A stretch of 64,000 bases of DNA from an uncultured Collinsella sp. GTDB lineage: Bacteria > Actinomycetota > Coriobacteriia > Coriobacteriales > Coriobacteriaceae. The translations under genes were made by a program, and so were the position numbers. Of this stretch, positions 34,641 through 42,300 are shown piece after piece. Each line of letters begins with the position of its first letter. Positions within the stretch are counted from its first letter, which is position 1. Under the pieces are notes generated by a model. That model saw only the letters and a list, made by a program, of their open reading frames with translations, searched no databases and was not told the DNA's origin. The stretch is from the NCBI GenBank assembly GCA_900549715.1, contig URPK01000003.1, forward strand, positions 158,074 to 222,073. The letters are read 5' to 3'.

Positions 34641-35894
34641 CTAGTCCGCGAGCTTTTCCACCTGGTCGAGCATCTTGTCGAGCTTGGCCTTTGCCTCGGC
34701 CTTGGCCTTCATCGCCTCTTCGTGGGCCTTGGCCTTCTGGGCAGCCTTTTCCTCGGCCTCGGGGTCGACGACAACCAGATTGGACGCGTCGTGTTGAACC
34801 AGCTTGAGCGCATGCTCGGGACAAACCTTGACACAGGCGCCACAGCCCAAACAATACGTGGACTCCAACGCAAAGCGGCCGCTTCCCACCAAATCGCAGG
34901 CGAACGTGGGGCACACGTTGACACACTCGCCACACGACGTGCACTTGTCAAAATCGCACTCCGGCGTGCTCACCTGCATGTTCTGGGCAAGCTCGGGATG
35001 GTTCTGCAGTGTCGAAAGCACCAGCTGCCGCCCGTGCGTGAGCGAACGGCGACGCTTGGTCGTCGTGGTGCCGCACATGGTGTTGAGCGTGCGCTCCAGC
35101 TGGGTAATCTGATGACGATGGGCTTTGAGCTTCTGCGTCACCGAGGCCAGCGCCGCCGTCGCCGGGTTGAGCTTTGTCACTGTCAGGCCCGTCGTGCGGG
35201 CGATCTTTTCCATGTACTCCTTGCGCTCGTACTCGCGAAGCTTATGGCACTTGAGGCTCTTGGGGTCGACCTCCAGGCCCATACCCGTGCCAGACCACTC
35301 CTCGGCCTTCGCAATCGCCTCGCCCAGGATGTCCTCACCGCCGGTGTTGCGGCACTTATCGCACACGCCCAGTGGCAGGTACACGCTCACGTTGGGATAG
35401 TCCGCCAGTACCGAGAACCAGGTCTCGGCCGTAATATCGCCCACGCAGGCAACGACGACCTCGTTCTCGCGCGGCATACGCTTAAGGGCGCGCGTGCAGG
35501 TGACGTAGGCAGTCTCGTGGCTCGTAGCAGCAGAGACGATATCGTCATACAGGTTTTTGGGCGCCAGGCGCGGCGAGATGATCGCCTCGGTCGGACAGGC
35601 AGCGGCGCACAGGCCGCACTTGCGACAGGAGTCGAGGATCTCAATGGCGTCTTCCTCGACCTCGATAGCGTTGACCGGGCACACGTCCATGCACGCGGTG
35701 CAGCCGCTCTTTTCGTTTTTGCAGGTCAGGCACGGAATGGTGTTGCCGCGCGGGCGCTCCTTGTAGTCGGCAGGATTCCACTGCGGCGACGACGGATCGA
35801 GTGCATCGGTCACACCGCCAAGCGGGTTTTTAAGAAAGTCGAAACCCTTGCTGATCTCGATAATGTCATCAAACAGATCGTGTTCTTGCGCCAT
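34641..35894 (-). CDS. Protein with four 4Fe-4S clusters and coiled coil
   Basis: A 417-residue iron-sulfur protein. Two ferredoxin motifs lie near the N-terminus (CTACMDVCPVNAIE; CRKCGLCAAACPTEAI) and two near the C-terminus (CTSCGECVNVCPTFAC; CLGCGACVKVCPEHAL). Additional cysteines (CLTCKNEKSGC, GVCDKCRNTGG) may bind further metal. The middle is helical, and the tail from ~375 is an Ala/Lys/Glu coiled coil. ATG 35894 (MAQEHDLFDD) follows GGAGGGG. Likely a cytoplasmic electron-transfer or cluster-scaffold protein; the reaction is unknown. It is transcribed on the same strand as the iron-containing dehydrogenases, but 150 bases separate them. Confidence 0.8.
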   Translation of the reverse strand: MAQEHDLFDDIIEISKGFDFLKNPLGGVTDALDPSSPQWNPADYKERPRGNTIPCLTCKNEKSGCTACMDVCPVNAIEVEEDAIEILDSCRKCGLCAAACPTEAIISPRLAPKNLYDDIVSAATSHETAYVTCTRALKRMPRENEVVVACVGDITAETWFSVLADYPNVSVYLPLGVCDKCRNTGGEDILGEAIAKAEEWSGTGMGLEVDPKSLKCHKLREYERKEYMEKIARTTGLTVTKLNPATAALASVTQKLKAHRHQITQLERTLNTMCGTTTTKRRRSLTHGRQLVLSTLQNHPELAQNMQVSTPECDFDKCTSCGECVNVCPTFACDLVGSGRFALESTYCLGCGACVKVCPEHALKLVQHDASNLVVVDPEAEEKAAQKAKAHEEAMKAKAEAKAKLDKMLDQVEKLAD

Positions 35895-36045
35895 GCGCGG
35901 CCCCTCCCTGAGCAGTGCAAACAAGCAAGAGATAATGATACGCTATCGGCCCACGCCTCGGGCAAATTACACGCGGAGCACCTTTGAGGCAAATAGCCCA
36001 TGGCCTATCGCCGTCTCGATTGCACAAGGTCAATCAAGCGCCAAA

Positions 36046-37113
36046 CTATGCCTCGCACATGAGCTGCAGGAGCTTTTGTTTGGTCACCTTGGCCTGCTCG
36101 TTGGCCATATTACGCTCGTTTCTAAAGACCGCATTTGCAACACCCTGCAGGTCGGCATCGGAAATCTCGCCAAGACCCAGCTCCTCGAGCGTCGTCGGCA
36201 GACCAACGCGCTGGCAAAACTCGAGCACCTGATCAAGCTCGGGCGCACGCTCCAGGCGCAGCTGGACCACCAGGCCAAATGCCACGGCCTCGCCGTGCAT
36301 GGCCTTGCACTCGGGCAGAATCGTCAGACCGTTGGCGATGGCATGTGCCAACGCCAAGCCACCGCTCTCAAAGCCGACGCCCGAGAGCAGAATATTGCAC
36401 TCGATCAGACGCTCAACCGCCGGCGATATACGCCCCTTCTTGAGATCGCGCTTGGCAGCGACGCCGCACTCCATAAGCGTGTCATAGCAGGCACGAGCCG
36501 CAACCAAGGCCAAGTGTCCCGGCGCGCCACCATGCTCGTTGGCGCCATGCGCCGCGGCGCACGAACGTGCCTCGAAGTACGTTGCCAGCGCGTCGCCCAT
36601 GCCGGCGACCGTCATACGCAGTGGGGCCGCCGCGACCACGCTGGTATCGACCACGACCAGGTCTGGATTCTTCTCAAGCATCAGGTAGCGGTCGAACGAT
36701 CCATCCTCGTGATACAGCACCGAAATCGCGCTGCACGGACCGTCCATCGAAGCCGCCGTGGGACATACGCACAACGGCAACTCGGCATAAAACGCAACGG
36801 CCTTGGCGATATCGAGCATCTTGCCGCCGCCAATACCCACCACCATGTCGCAATACTCAGCCTGGGCTTCCTTAGCCATTTCGACAGCGGCCTCTTCCGT
36901 ACACGGACCGTCATAAATCTTAAAGAACGGCTCACTCAGATCGTCGTCCAGAAATCCATCGACGATCTGCCTGCACAGCCGATCCTCGGTGCCCTGGTCA
37001 AACAAGACATAGGCAGCGCAGCCCAACCATGACAAATACCTGCCCTGGCGCGAAAGCTCCCCCGGCCCCTGAACATACCGGCCGGGACCGCCGTAAACGA
37101 TAGGAAGCGCCAT
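36046..37113 (-). CDS. Iron-containing alcohol dehydrogenase, glycerol dehydrogenase-like (1)
   Basis: A 355-residue NAD-dependent dehydrogenase of the GldA group. The NAD loop GIGGGKMLDIAKAV (~92-105), the T-A-A-S-M-D-G-P-C-S segment, GMGDALATYFEA with the first metal-ligand Asp, ALAHAIANGLT with a ligand His and ECKAMHGEAVAFG with the second His are all present. ATG 37113 is preceded by GGTGG; GTG 37125 is possible. It is about half-identical in layout to the next gene upstream (37228-38328) but separated from it by a strong terminator. Substrate may be glycerol, dihydroxyacetone or another small polyol. Confidence 0.85.
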   Translation of the reverse strand: MALPIVYGGPGRYVQGPGELSRQGRYLSWLGCAAYVLFDQGTEDRLCRQIVDGFLDDDLSEPFFKIYDGPCTEEAAVEMAKEAQAEYCDMVVGIGGGKMLDIAKAVAFYAELPLCVCPTAASMDGPCSAISVLYHEDGSFDRYLMLEKNPDLVVVDTSVVAAAPLRMTVAGMGDALATYFEARSCAAAHGANEHGGAPGHLALVAARACYDTLMECGVAAKRDLKKGRISPAVERLIECNILLSGVGFESGGLALAHAIANGLTILPECKAMHGEAVAFGLVVQLRLERAPELDQVLEFCQRVGLPTTLEELGLGEISDADLQGVANAVFRNERNMANEQAKVTKQKLLQLMCEA

Positions 37114-37182
37114 ACGAGAATCCACCCTTCATCAAACAACGATTGGTGCAAAGTAACCTGACCCCTTTGCACCTTAGCAAAA

Positions 37183-37222
37183 AAGGGGCAAAGCCATCTG
37201 CTGGCTTTGCCCCTTCCTTAGC
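37183..37222 (-). terminator. Terminator after gldA-like gene 2
   Basis: Perfect 14-bp arms (37183-37196 / 37202-37215) with a 5-base loop, followed on the minus strand by TTTTTTGC. Directly after the stop of the gene at 37228-38328. The strongest intrinsic terminator in this block. Confidence 0.9.
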
Positions 37223-37227
37223 TTGAT

Positions 37228-38328
37228 TTACTCATCCATGAGATAGTAGTGGCCCAGTGCGTCTGCACCCAGAATGGCGTTTGCGACCATCTCGGGCGTC
37301 ACCTCAAACGGCATGTTGCACATGGTGTCATCGGGCGCGCAGGCGGCCTCGGCAACAATCATGGCCTGCTCGCGCGTAAGCTCGGCAACGCCAAGTTCCT
37401 TCATCGTGACCGGCAGGCCCAGCTCAATGCAGAAGCCCAAGACTTCCTCGAGTTTCTCAGTCGGGGTATCCTCGAGTACCAGCTGGACGATAGTGCCAAA
37501 GGCGACCTTCTCGCCGTGATACATGCCGTGGCACTCGGGCAGCATCGTCAGGCCATTGTGGATGGCATGAGCAGCAGCAAGGCCCGAGCTCTCAAAGCCA
37601 ATGCCCGAAAGCAGCGTATTGGCCTCGATGATATGCTCGACGGCAGGCGTGAGCGCACCCTTCTCCAGCGCAACCTTGGCCTTGACGCCATCGGCCATGA
37701 GCGTCTCATAGCAGAGCTTGGCGAGCGCCAGGCCGGCCATTCCGCCCTTACCGCCAGCGCAGGTGCCGCCGTCGGCATCGTGCGTCGCCTGAGCCTCGAA
37801 ATAGGTTGCGAGCGCATCGCCCATACCGGAAACCGTCAGGCGCACCGGGCTCGCCGCGATAACCGTCGTGTCCATAAGGACAATGTTGGGGTTTGCCTTA
37901 AGGAAGAGATACTTGTCGAACTGGCCGTCATCGGTATAGAGCACCGAAAGCGCCGAACACGGGGCATCGGTCGAAGCAATGGTGGGGCAAATGATAACCG
38001 GGGACTCCAGGTAATAGGCGACGGCCTTCGCGGTGTCGAGGATCTTGCCGCCACCGACGCCGACGATGATGTCGCAACCGTTGTCGCGAGCGAGCGCAAC
38101 CAGGCGATCGACCTCGCCCTTGGAGCACTCACCGTTAAAGTCCTCAAACAGCAGCTCGGCCTTAGCCTCGGCAAAGCCGCCCTCGATCTTGGCACCGACG
38201 CGCTTCTTGCCCGAAGGCGTCACGATGACGAGGGCCTTAGCGCCAAGCGGCTCAACATAAGAGCCGAGCTTGGCCAGCTCGTCCGGGCCCTGGATGTACT
38301 TGCTGGGGCTATTGAAAATTGCAGCCAT
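37228..38328 (-). CDS. gldA: Glycerol dehydrogenase (2)
   Basis: A 366-residue iron/zinc-containing glycerol dehydrogenase. GVGGGKILDTAKAVAYY (~92-108) is the NAD site. CPTIASTDAPCSALSVLYTD is the signature GldA segment, and GMGDALATYFEAQA, AAAHAIHNGLT and ECHGMYHGEKVAFG supply the Asp and two His metal ligands. It opens MAAIFNSPSKYIQGPDELAK, typical of GldA. It interconverts glycerol and dihydroxyacetone with NAD+, in fermentation or glycerol use. It is flanked by its own terminator on each side, so it is probably transcribed alone. Confidence 0.92.
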   Translation of the reverse strand: MAAIFNSPSKYIQGPDELAKLGSYVEPLGAKALVIVTPSGKKRVGAKIEGGFAEAKAELLFEDFNGECSKGEVDRLVALARDNGCDIIVGVGGGKILDTAKAVAYYLESPVIICPTIASTDAPCSALSVLYTDDGQFDKYLFLKANPNIVLMDTTVIAASPVRLTVSGMGDALATYFEAQATHDADGGTCAGGKGGMAGLALAKLCYETLMADGVKAKVALEKGALTPAVEHIIEANTLLSGIGFESSGLAAAHAIHNGLTMLPECHGMYHGEKVAFGTIVQLVLEDTPTEKLEEVLGFCIELGLPVTMKELGVAELTREQAMIVAEAACAPDDTMCNMPFEVTPEMVANAILGADALGHYYLMDE

Positions 38329-38350
38329 AACTATCCCATTCTCTAAAAGA

Positions 38351-38389
38351 AAAAAGAAAGGGGCTCCGTACGGATACGTGCGGAGCCCC
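38351..38389 (-). terminator. Terminator after Fe-ADH gene
   Basis: Twelve-bp arms with one G-U pair (38360-38371 / 38378-38389), followed on the minus strand by a run rich in T (CTTTCTTTTTTC). Lies 22 bases beyond the stop of the Fe-ADH gene. Confidence 0.85.
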
Positions 38390-38411
38390 TCGTTACGATA
38401 ACAAGAGTCGA

Positions 38412-39635
38412 TTAGAAATCGATGTCGGTGTCGTAGTAGCAGGCCTTGAGGATCTTCTCGAAGTCGGCAGCCTTGGTCTCACGCGGGTTCTCGGGCGTGC
38501 AGGCGTCGGTCTCGGCGTTCGCAGCGATCTCGGGCAGCTTGGCGAGGAACTCCTCCTCGGAAACCATCTGCGGGTTCTCGGCGTCGACCTTCACGCCACC
38601 ATTCGCGTAATCCTTGATGGACTGCGGAATGTTGAGCTGGTCATTGAGGTCGCGAATCTTCTGGACGAGCGCAGCGATGAGCTCCTCGTTGGTCTCGCCG
38701 GGAAGGTGCAGGATCTCCTTGGCCACGTAAGCGTAACGCTCAGCAGCACGCGGGTCCTTAGAGTTCCACTGGATAACCTTGCCCAGGTACATGGCGTTAG
38801 CGGCACCGTGGATGATGTGGCCGTTCTCGAAGGCAGCACCGGTCTTGTGAGCCATGGAGTGAACGATGCCGAGCAGGCCCGAGGAGAAGGCGATACCGGC
38901 GATGCACTGAGCCTCGTGCATGTGCTGACGGGCCTCATGGTCGCCAGCATAGGACTTGGGCAGCCACTCGACGATCTCGCGGATGCCGTGCAGGGCGTTG
39001 GCGTCGGTGAACATAGAGGCGCAGGTGGAAACGTAGGCCTCCATGCAGTGGGTCAGAGCATCCATGCCGGTGTGAGCGCACAGCTTGGCGGGCATGGTGT
39101 AGGTGAGCTCGGGGTCGACGATGGCGACATCAGGGGTGATGTTGAAGTCGGCCAGCGGGTACTTGATGCCCTTGGCGTAGTCGGTAATGACGGAGAACGC
39201 GGTGACCTCGGTAGCGGTGCCGGAGGTAGAGGAGATGGCGCAGAAATGAGCCTTCTGACGCAGCTCCGGGAAGCTGAACGGCTGGATGATGTTATCGAAG
39301 GACTCCTCGGGATACTCGTAGAAGACCCACATGGCCTTAGCGGCATCGATGGGCGAGCCGCCACCGATGGCGATAATCCAGTCGGGCTCGAACTCGCGCA
39401 TGGCCTCGGCGCCCTTCATGACCGTCTCAATGGACGGGTCGGACTCGACGCCCTCGAACAGCTTGACCTCGAAACCGCCTTCCTTAAGGTCGGCCTCAAC
39501 GTCCTGCAAGAACCCGCCGCGGCGCATAGAGCTGCCGCCAGAAACGATAATGGCCTTCTTGCCCTTGAGGTTCTTCACCTCGTGGCGAGCGCCCTCACCA
39601 AAGTACAGATCGCGAGGATTGGTAAAACGTCCCAT
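38412..39635 (-). CDS. Iron-containing alcohol dehydrogenase (butanol/propanediol type)
   Basis: A 407-residue group III alcohol dehydrogenase. AIGGGSPIDAAKAMWVF (~92-108) binds NAD(P). SSTSGTATEVTAFSVITD is the family signature. GMDALTHCMEAYVS, GIVHSMAHKTGAAFENGHII and HGAANAMYL hold the Asp and three His that bind iron. ATG 39635 (MGRFTNPRDLYFGEG) follows TTAGGAGG; the longer frame to 39686 has no support. It probably reduces aldehydes such as butyraldehyde, acetaldehyde or lactaldehyde to alcohols during fermentation. Third of three related dehydrogenases in 3.6 kb. Confidence 0.92.
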   Translation of the reverse strand: MGRFTNPRDLYFGEGARHEVKNLKGKKAIIVSGGSSMRRGGFLQDVEADLKEGGFEVKLFEGVESDPSIETVMKGAEAMREFEPDWIIAIGGGSPIDAAKAMWVFYEYPEESFDNIIQPFSFPELRQKAHFCAISSTSGTATEVTAFSVITDYAKGIKYPLADFNITPDVAIVDPELTYTMPAKLCAHTGMDALTHCMEAYVSTCASMFTDANALHGIREIVEWLPKSYAGDHEARQHMHEAQCIAGIAFSSGLLGIVHSMAHKTGAAFENGHIIHGAANAMYLGKVIQWNSKDPRAAERYAYVAKEILHLPGETNEELIAALVQKIRDLNDQLNIPQSIKDYANGGVKVDAENPQMVSEEEFLAKLPEIAANAETDACTPENPRETKAADFEKILKACYYDTDIDF

Positions 39636-40135
39636 ACTGTGCCTCCTAAACAAGCCCCTCTTAGACTTGCGTATATAACGGAGCACCCGATTGGCTCCGT
39701 TAGGACCGTTTTGCGCGTTGCCGGCGATGACAATGCGCGATGTCTAAACGTCTCAACGCTCAGACAAACACTATTCTACCGTTCTGGTTGGTCAGTTATT
39801 CACCTAAAGCCGCCAATGATGAAACGTTTTTTCTATCCCTGAAGACCCTTGTGCGGCATTCATACTCCCAAGCTGGGCAAACGTTTTATCAAGGTTGACT
39901 ACATATCCTGGGCAGGACTGTGCCCCTCCAAAATATGCACCGTTCGCCGCCAAAAATCGACCGTTTGCGGCACCGTGATACCACTCGGTCGTCCAAGGTG
40001 CCGACATTTGTGCGACATCCGTCTTCGTGGTGCAAAGGTGCAAGTCCAAGTGCGGCACCCCCGGTGTGCCACATGCGGGTAAACTAGAATTTTATATAGA
40101 AACATTTGAACCCTAACCGCAGCAAAGGAGGCCCC
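39636..40135. other. Divergent intergenic region
   Basis: About 500 bases between the Fe-ADH gene and the helical-repeat gene, which are read in opposite directions. No gene is supported. The stretch 39950-40080 repeats GTGC/GCAC-rich words (GTTTGCGGCACC, GTGCCGACATT, AGTGCGGCACC), which may be regulator sites. AATTTTATATAGAAAC near 40087 could supply a -10 element for the downstream operon. Confidence 0.4.
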
Positions 40136-41212
40136 ATGGCATTCGATCCCATTCAAGAGGATTGCCATCGCCTCGTTCTTGAGGCCTTGCGCCGCGACAA
40201 TATCCCGCTCACCGACGCTGCCGCCGTAGAGCGTCTGATGGAACAATTCACCCGCAACCCCGCACCGCTCATCGTGCACGACCGCGACCGCGCCGGGCAC
40301 CTCATTGCCAAGGTGGTCGAGGCCGTCGATTACCGCATTCCCTTTATCCCTGACGATACCCAGGCAGAGCAGGAAGAGGCAGCTGCCGAGAACATGCTCT
40401 GCGAGGCAGCCGCACTCGATCCGGCCAACTGGGATGCTCAGCGCATGCTGACGGCGCTCACCGCCGAATCCAACGAGGAATACGTGCAGTATCTGGTGTC
40501 CAAGTGCGACGAGGTGGAGCACGATCTGGCGCTCAAGATCGCCTCGGCGCAGGACCCCTACGAGCGCGAGGCCGCAGGCGACCTTACGCGCCGCCCCTAT
40601 CTGCGCTGGCTTGCCGCCTTGGCATCGCGCGCCCTCATTAGCGGCCGCTATCGCATGTCGCTCGAAGCCGCAAATCGCAGCTTGGACTTTGCGCCCAACG
40701 ACCCCGCCGGTGTCCGCCACACCGCGATGCTCGCCATGGCAAAGCTCGAATACCCCGCCGAGGAGCTCAAGCGCTTTCGCTCCGCTCACTCCGTGCCGTA
40801 CCTCGCGAATACCCCGCTGCGCCGCCGTCCCAAGGATGCAGAGCGCGACTTGGACCCGTGGACGCTCATCGCACTGATGAGCGCAGCCTGGCGCGAGCTG
40901 GACTACGAGAGTGCCGAACACTACCTGCGTATCCTTGTGCGTTCGTGCCCCCACGCCGCCGAGGCGCTCTACTTCCAAACCGAGTTTCCCGATGGCGTCT
41001 ATGCCCGCGTTAACGTGGGCGTGGGCTCGACCGACGAGCTTGTCCTTGCATTGTCCGAGGCGACGCCGGTACTGCAGGAGGGCCTGGGCGCTCCCGACAA
41101 CGCCAGCTTTGCCGCCTGGGTCGCCACCAACGACATCGTGCGCTCCCAGATCGACGAGCGCATCCTGCGCGCAGCCGAGCAGGGGCTTCCATTTAAGGGA
41201 GGGGACTTCTAA
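40136..41212 (+). CDS. Helical-repeat (TPR-like) protein 1
   Basis: A 358-residue cytoplasmic protein with no signal peptide, predicted almost all-helical. The region 165-290 has TPR-like helix pairs (LASRALISGRYRMSLEAANR, LDFAPNDPAGVRHTAMLAMA, WRELDYESAEHYLRILVRSC), where the spacing of small and aromatic residues fits tetratricopeptide repeats. I recognise no named family. AAAGGAGG lies 4 bases before the ATG. Its stop overlaps the ATG of a second protein of similar build (TAATG), and murT-gatD follows, so the three may form an operon. A scaffold role in cell-envelope synthesis is only a guess from position. Confidence 0.7.
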   Translation: MAFDPIQEDCHRLVLEALRRDNIPLTDAAAVERLMEQFTRNPAPLIVHDRDRAGHLIAKVVEAVDYRIPFIPDDTQAEQEEAAAENMLCEAAALDPANWDAQRMLTALTAESNEEYVQYLVSKCDEVEHDLALKIASAQDPYEREAAGDLTRRPYLRWLAALASRALISGRYRMSLEAANRSLDFAPNDPAGVRHTAMLAMAKLEYPAEELKRFRSAHSVPYLANTPLRRRPKDAERDLDPWTLIALMSAAWRELDYESAEHYLRILVRSCPHAAEALYFQTEFPDGVYARVNVGVGSTDELVLALSEATPVLQEGLGAPDNASFAAWVATNDIVRSQIDERILRAAEQGLPFKGGDF

Positions 41213-42255
41213 TGGATCCGAGCGTCTACATCCCCGCCTACTTGGAGCGCACCTATCTGGCATCGCACCCCGAGCTCACCGATGCAGCACGCGAGCTTGT
41301 CCATAACGACATTAGCGCGAATCCCCAAAAGTATGCGCAGTCCGAGCATGCCCAGGCGCTGCTGTCCTATGCCGGTGTTCATCGCCACCTGCTCGACGAG
41401 CTCCATCGCATCGAGGACATGGGCAGCGACGAGGAGTTCGAGCAGACGCGCAATCGCCTGTTCGACGACATGCGCGACGAGCTGCTCAAGATTGTCCGCG
41501 TCGATGCACTGGCCGTCGACGCGCAGCTGCTCGCCATCATCCTGGCCGACACGCCCGTTGACGCCTGCCTGGGCGACCTGATGAAGCTCGAGGTGACCAC
41601 GGCCGATTACCTGCAGCAAAGCGTGCCCGGGTTCGATATGGAGGCCCCACACTACTGGGCCAACAAGGTTTTGACGGACGGCGTGACAGCGGCAGATCTC
41701 ACCGTGAACGAGCCGGCTCTTATCGGGTGGCTCCACACGCTCGAGGCTATCTCGCAGCTGTGCATGGCGAGCGCTCGCTACCGTGCTGCCGCCGACTACG
41801 CCCGCCGCGTCCTTAAGGCAGAAGGCTATCCCACCCGAGCCGCAGGCACCGTGCTGCTCGCCCTCGCTCGCTTGGAAGATCAGGACGGCTTTTTTGCCCT
41901 AGCCCACCAGCTCGAGGAACAGGTGGGAGCCGATGCACTCGAGAACTCCCCCTGGTACCTGCTCGCCCGCACAATCCTCTTGTTCAAAACGAACAAGATG
42001 CGTCCAGCGGTGCGTGCACTACGTGAGTTCGCCAACCGCTGCGAGGGCGGCGCGTTCTTCTTGCTGAATCCCATGTACCAGACACCGTACCTTCCCTGCC
42101 GGCCCGAGCCACGCGATCCCTGGGATCTTTCGCACCAGGCCGTTTGGGAAGCGGACGGCATTATCTCGGACACTCCCGACTTTGCCCCCTGGGCCAATGC
42201 CTGCGAAGACGTGTCGCAGCTTGCCCAGGAATTTGCGCGCCGCTATGGATTTTAG
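41212..42255 (+). CDS. Helical-repeat (TPR-like) protein 2
   Basis: A 347-residue, helix-rich cytoplasmic protein. It has the same architecture as the preceding gene: a helical N-terminus, then a segment SARYRAAADYARRVLKAEGY / TRAAGTVLLALARLEDQDGF that aligns with the RYRMSLEAANRSL region of protein 1, and a C-terminal helical pair. The two are probably ancient paralogues. It starts in a TAATG overlap with gene 1, after GGGAGGGG, so it is translationally coupled. It ends 45 bases before murT-gatD. No known family recognised; no catalytic motif seen. Confidence 0.7.
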   Translation: MDPSVYIPAYLERTYLASHPELTDAARELVHNDISANPQKYAQSEHAQALLSYAGVHRHLLDELHRIEDMGSDEEFEQTRNRLFDDMRDELLKIVRVDALAVDAQLLAIILADTPVDACLGDLMKLEVTTADYLQQSVPGFDMEAPHYWANKVLTDGVTAADLTVNEPALIGWLHTLEAISQLCMASARYRAAADYARRVLKAEGYPTRAAGTVLLALARLEDQDGFFALAHQLEEQVGADALENSPWYLLARTILLFKTNKMRPAVRALREFANRCEGGAFFLLNPMYQTPYLPCRPEPRDPWDLSHQAVWEADGIISDTPDFAPWANACEDVSQLAQEFARRYGF

Positions 42256-42300
42256 TGACGCACTCGACCCGACCATGTCGTTTACGTTAGGAACGGTTTC

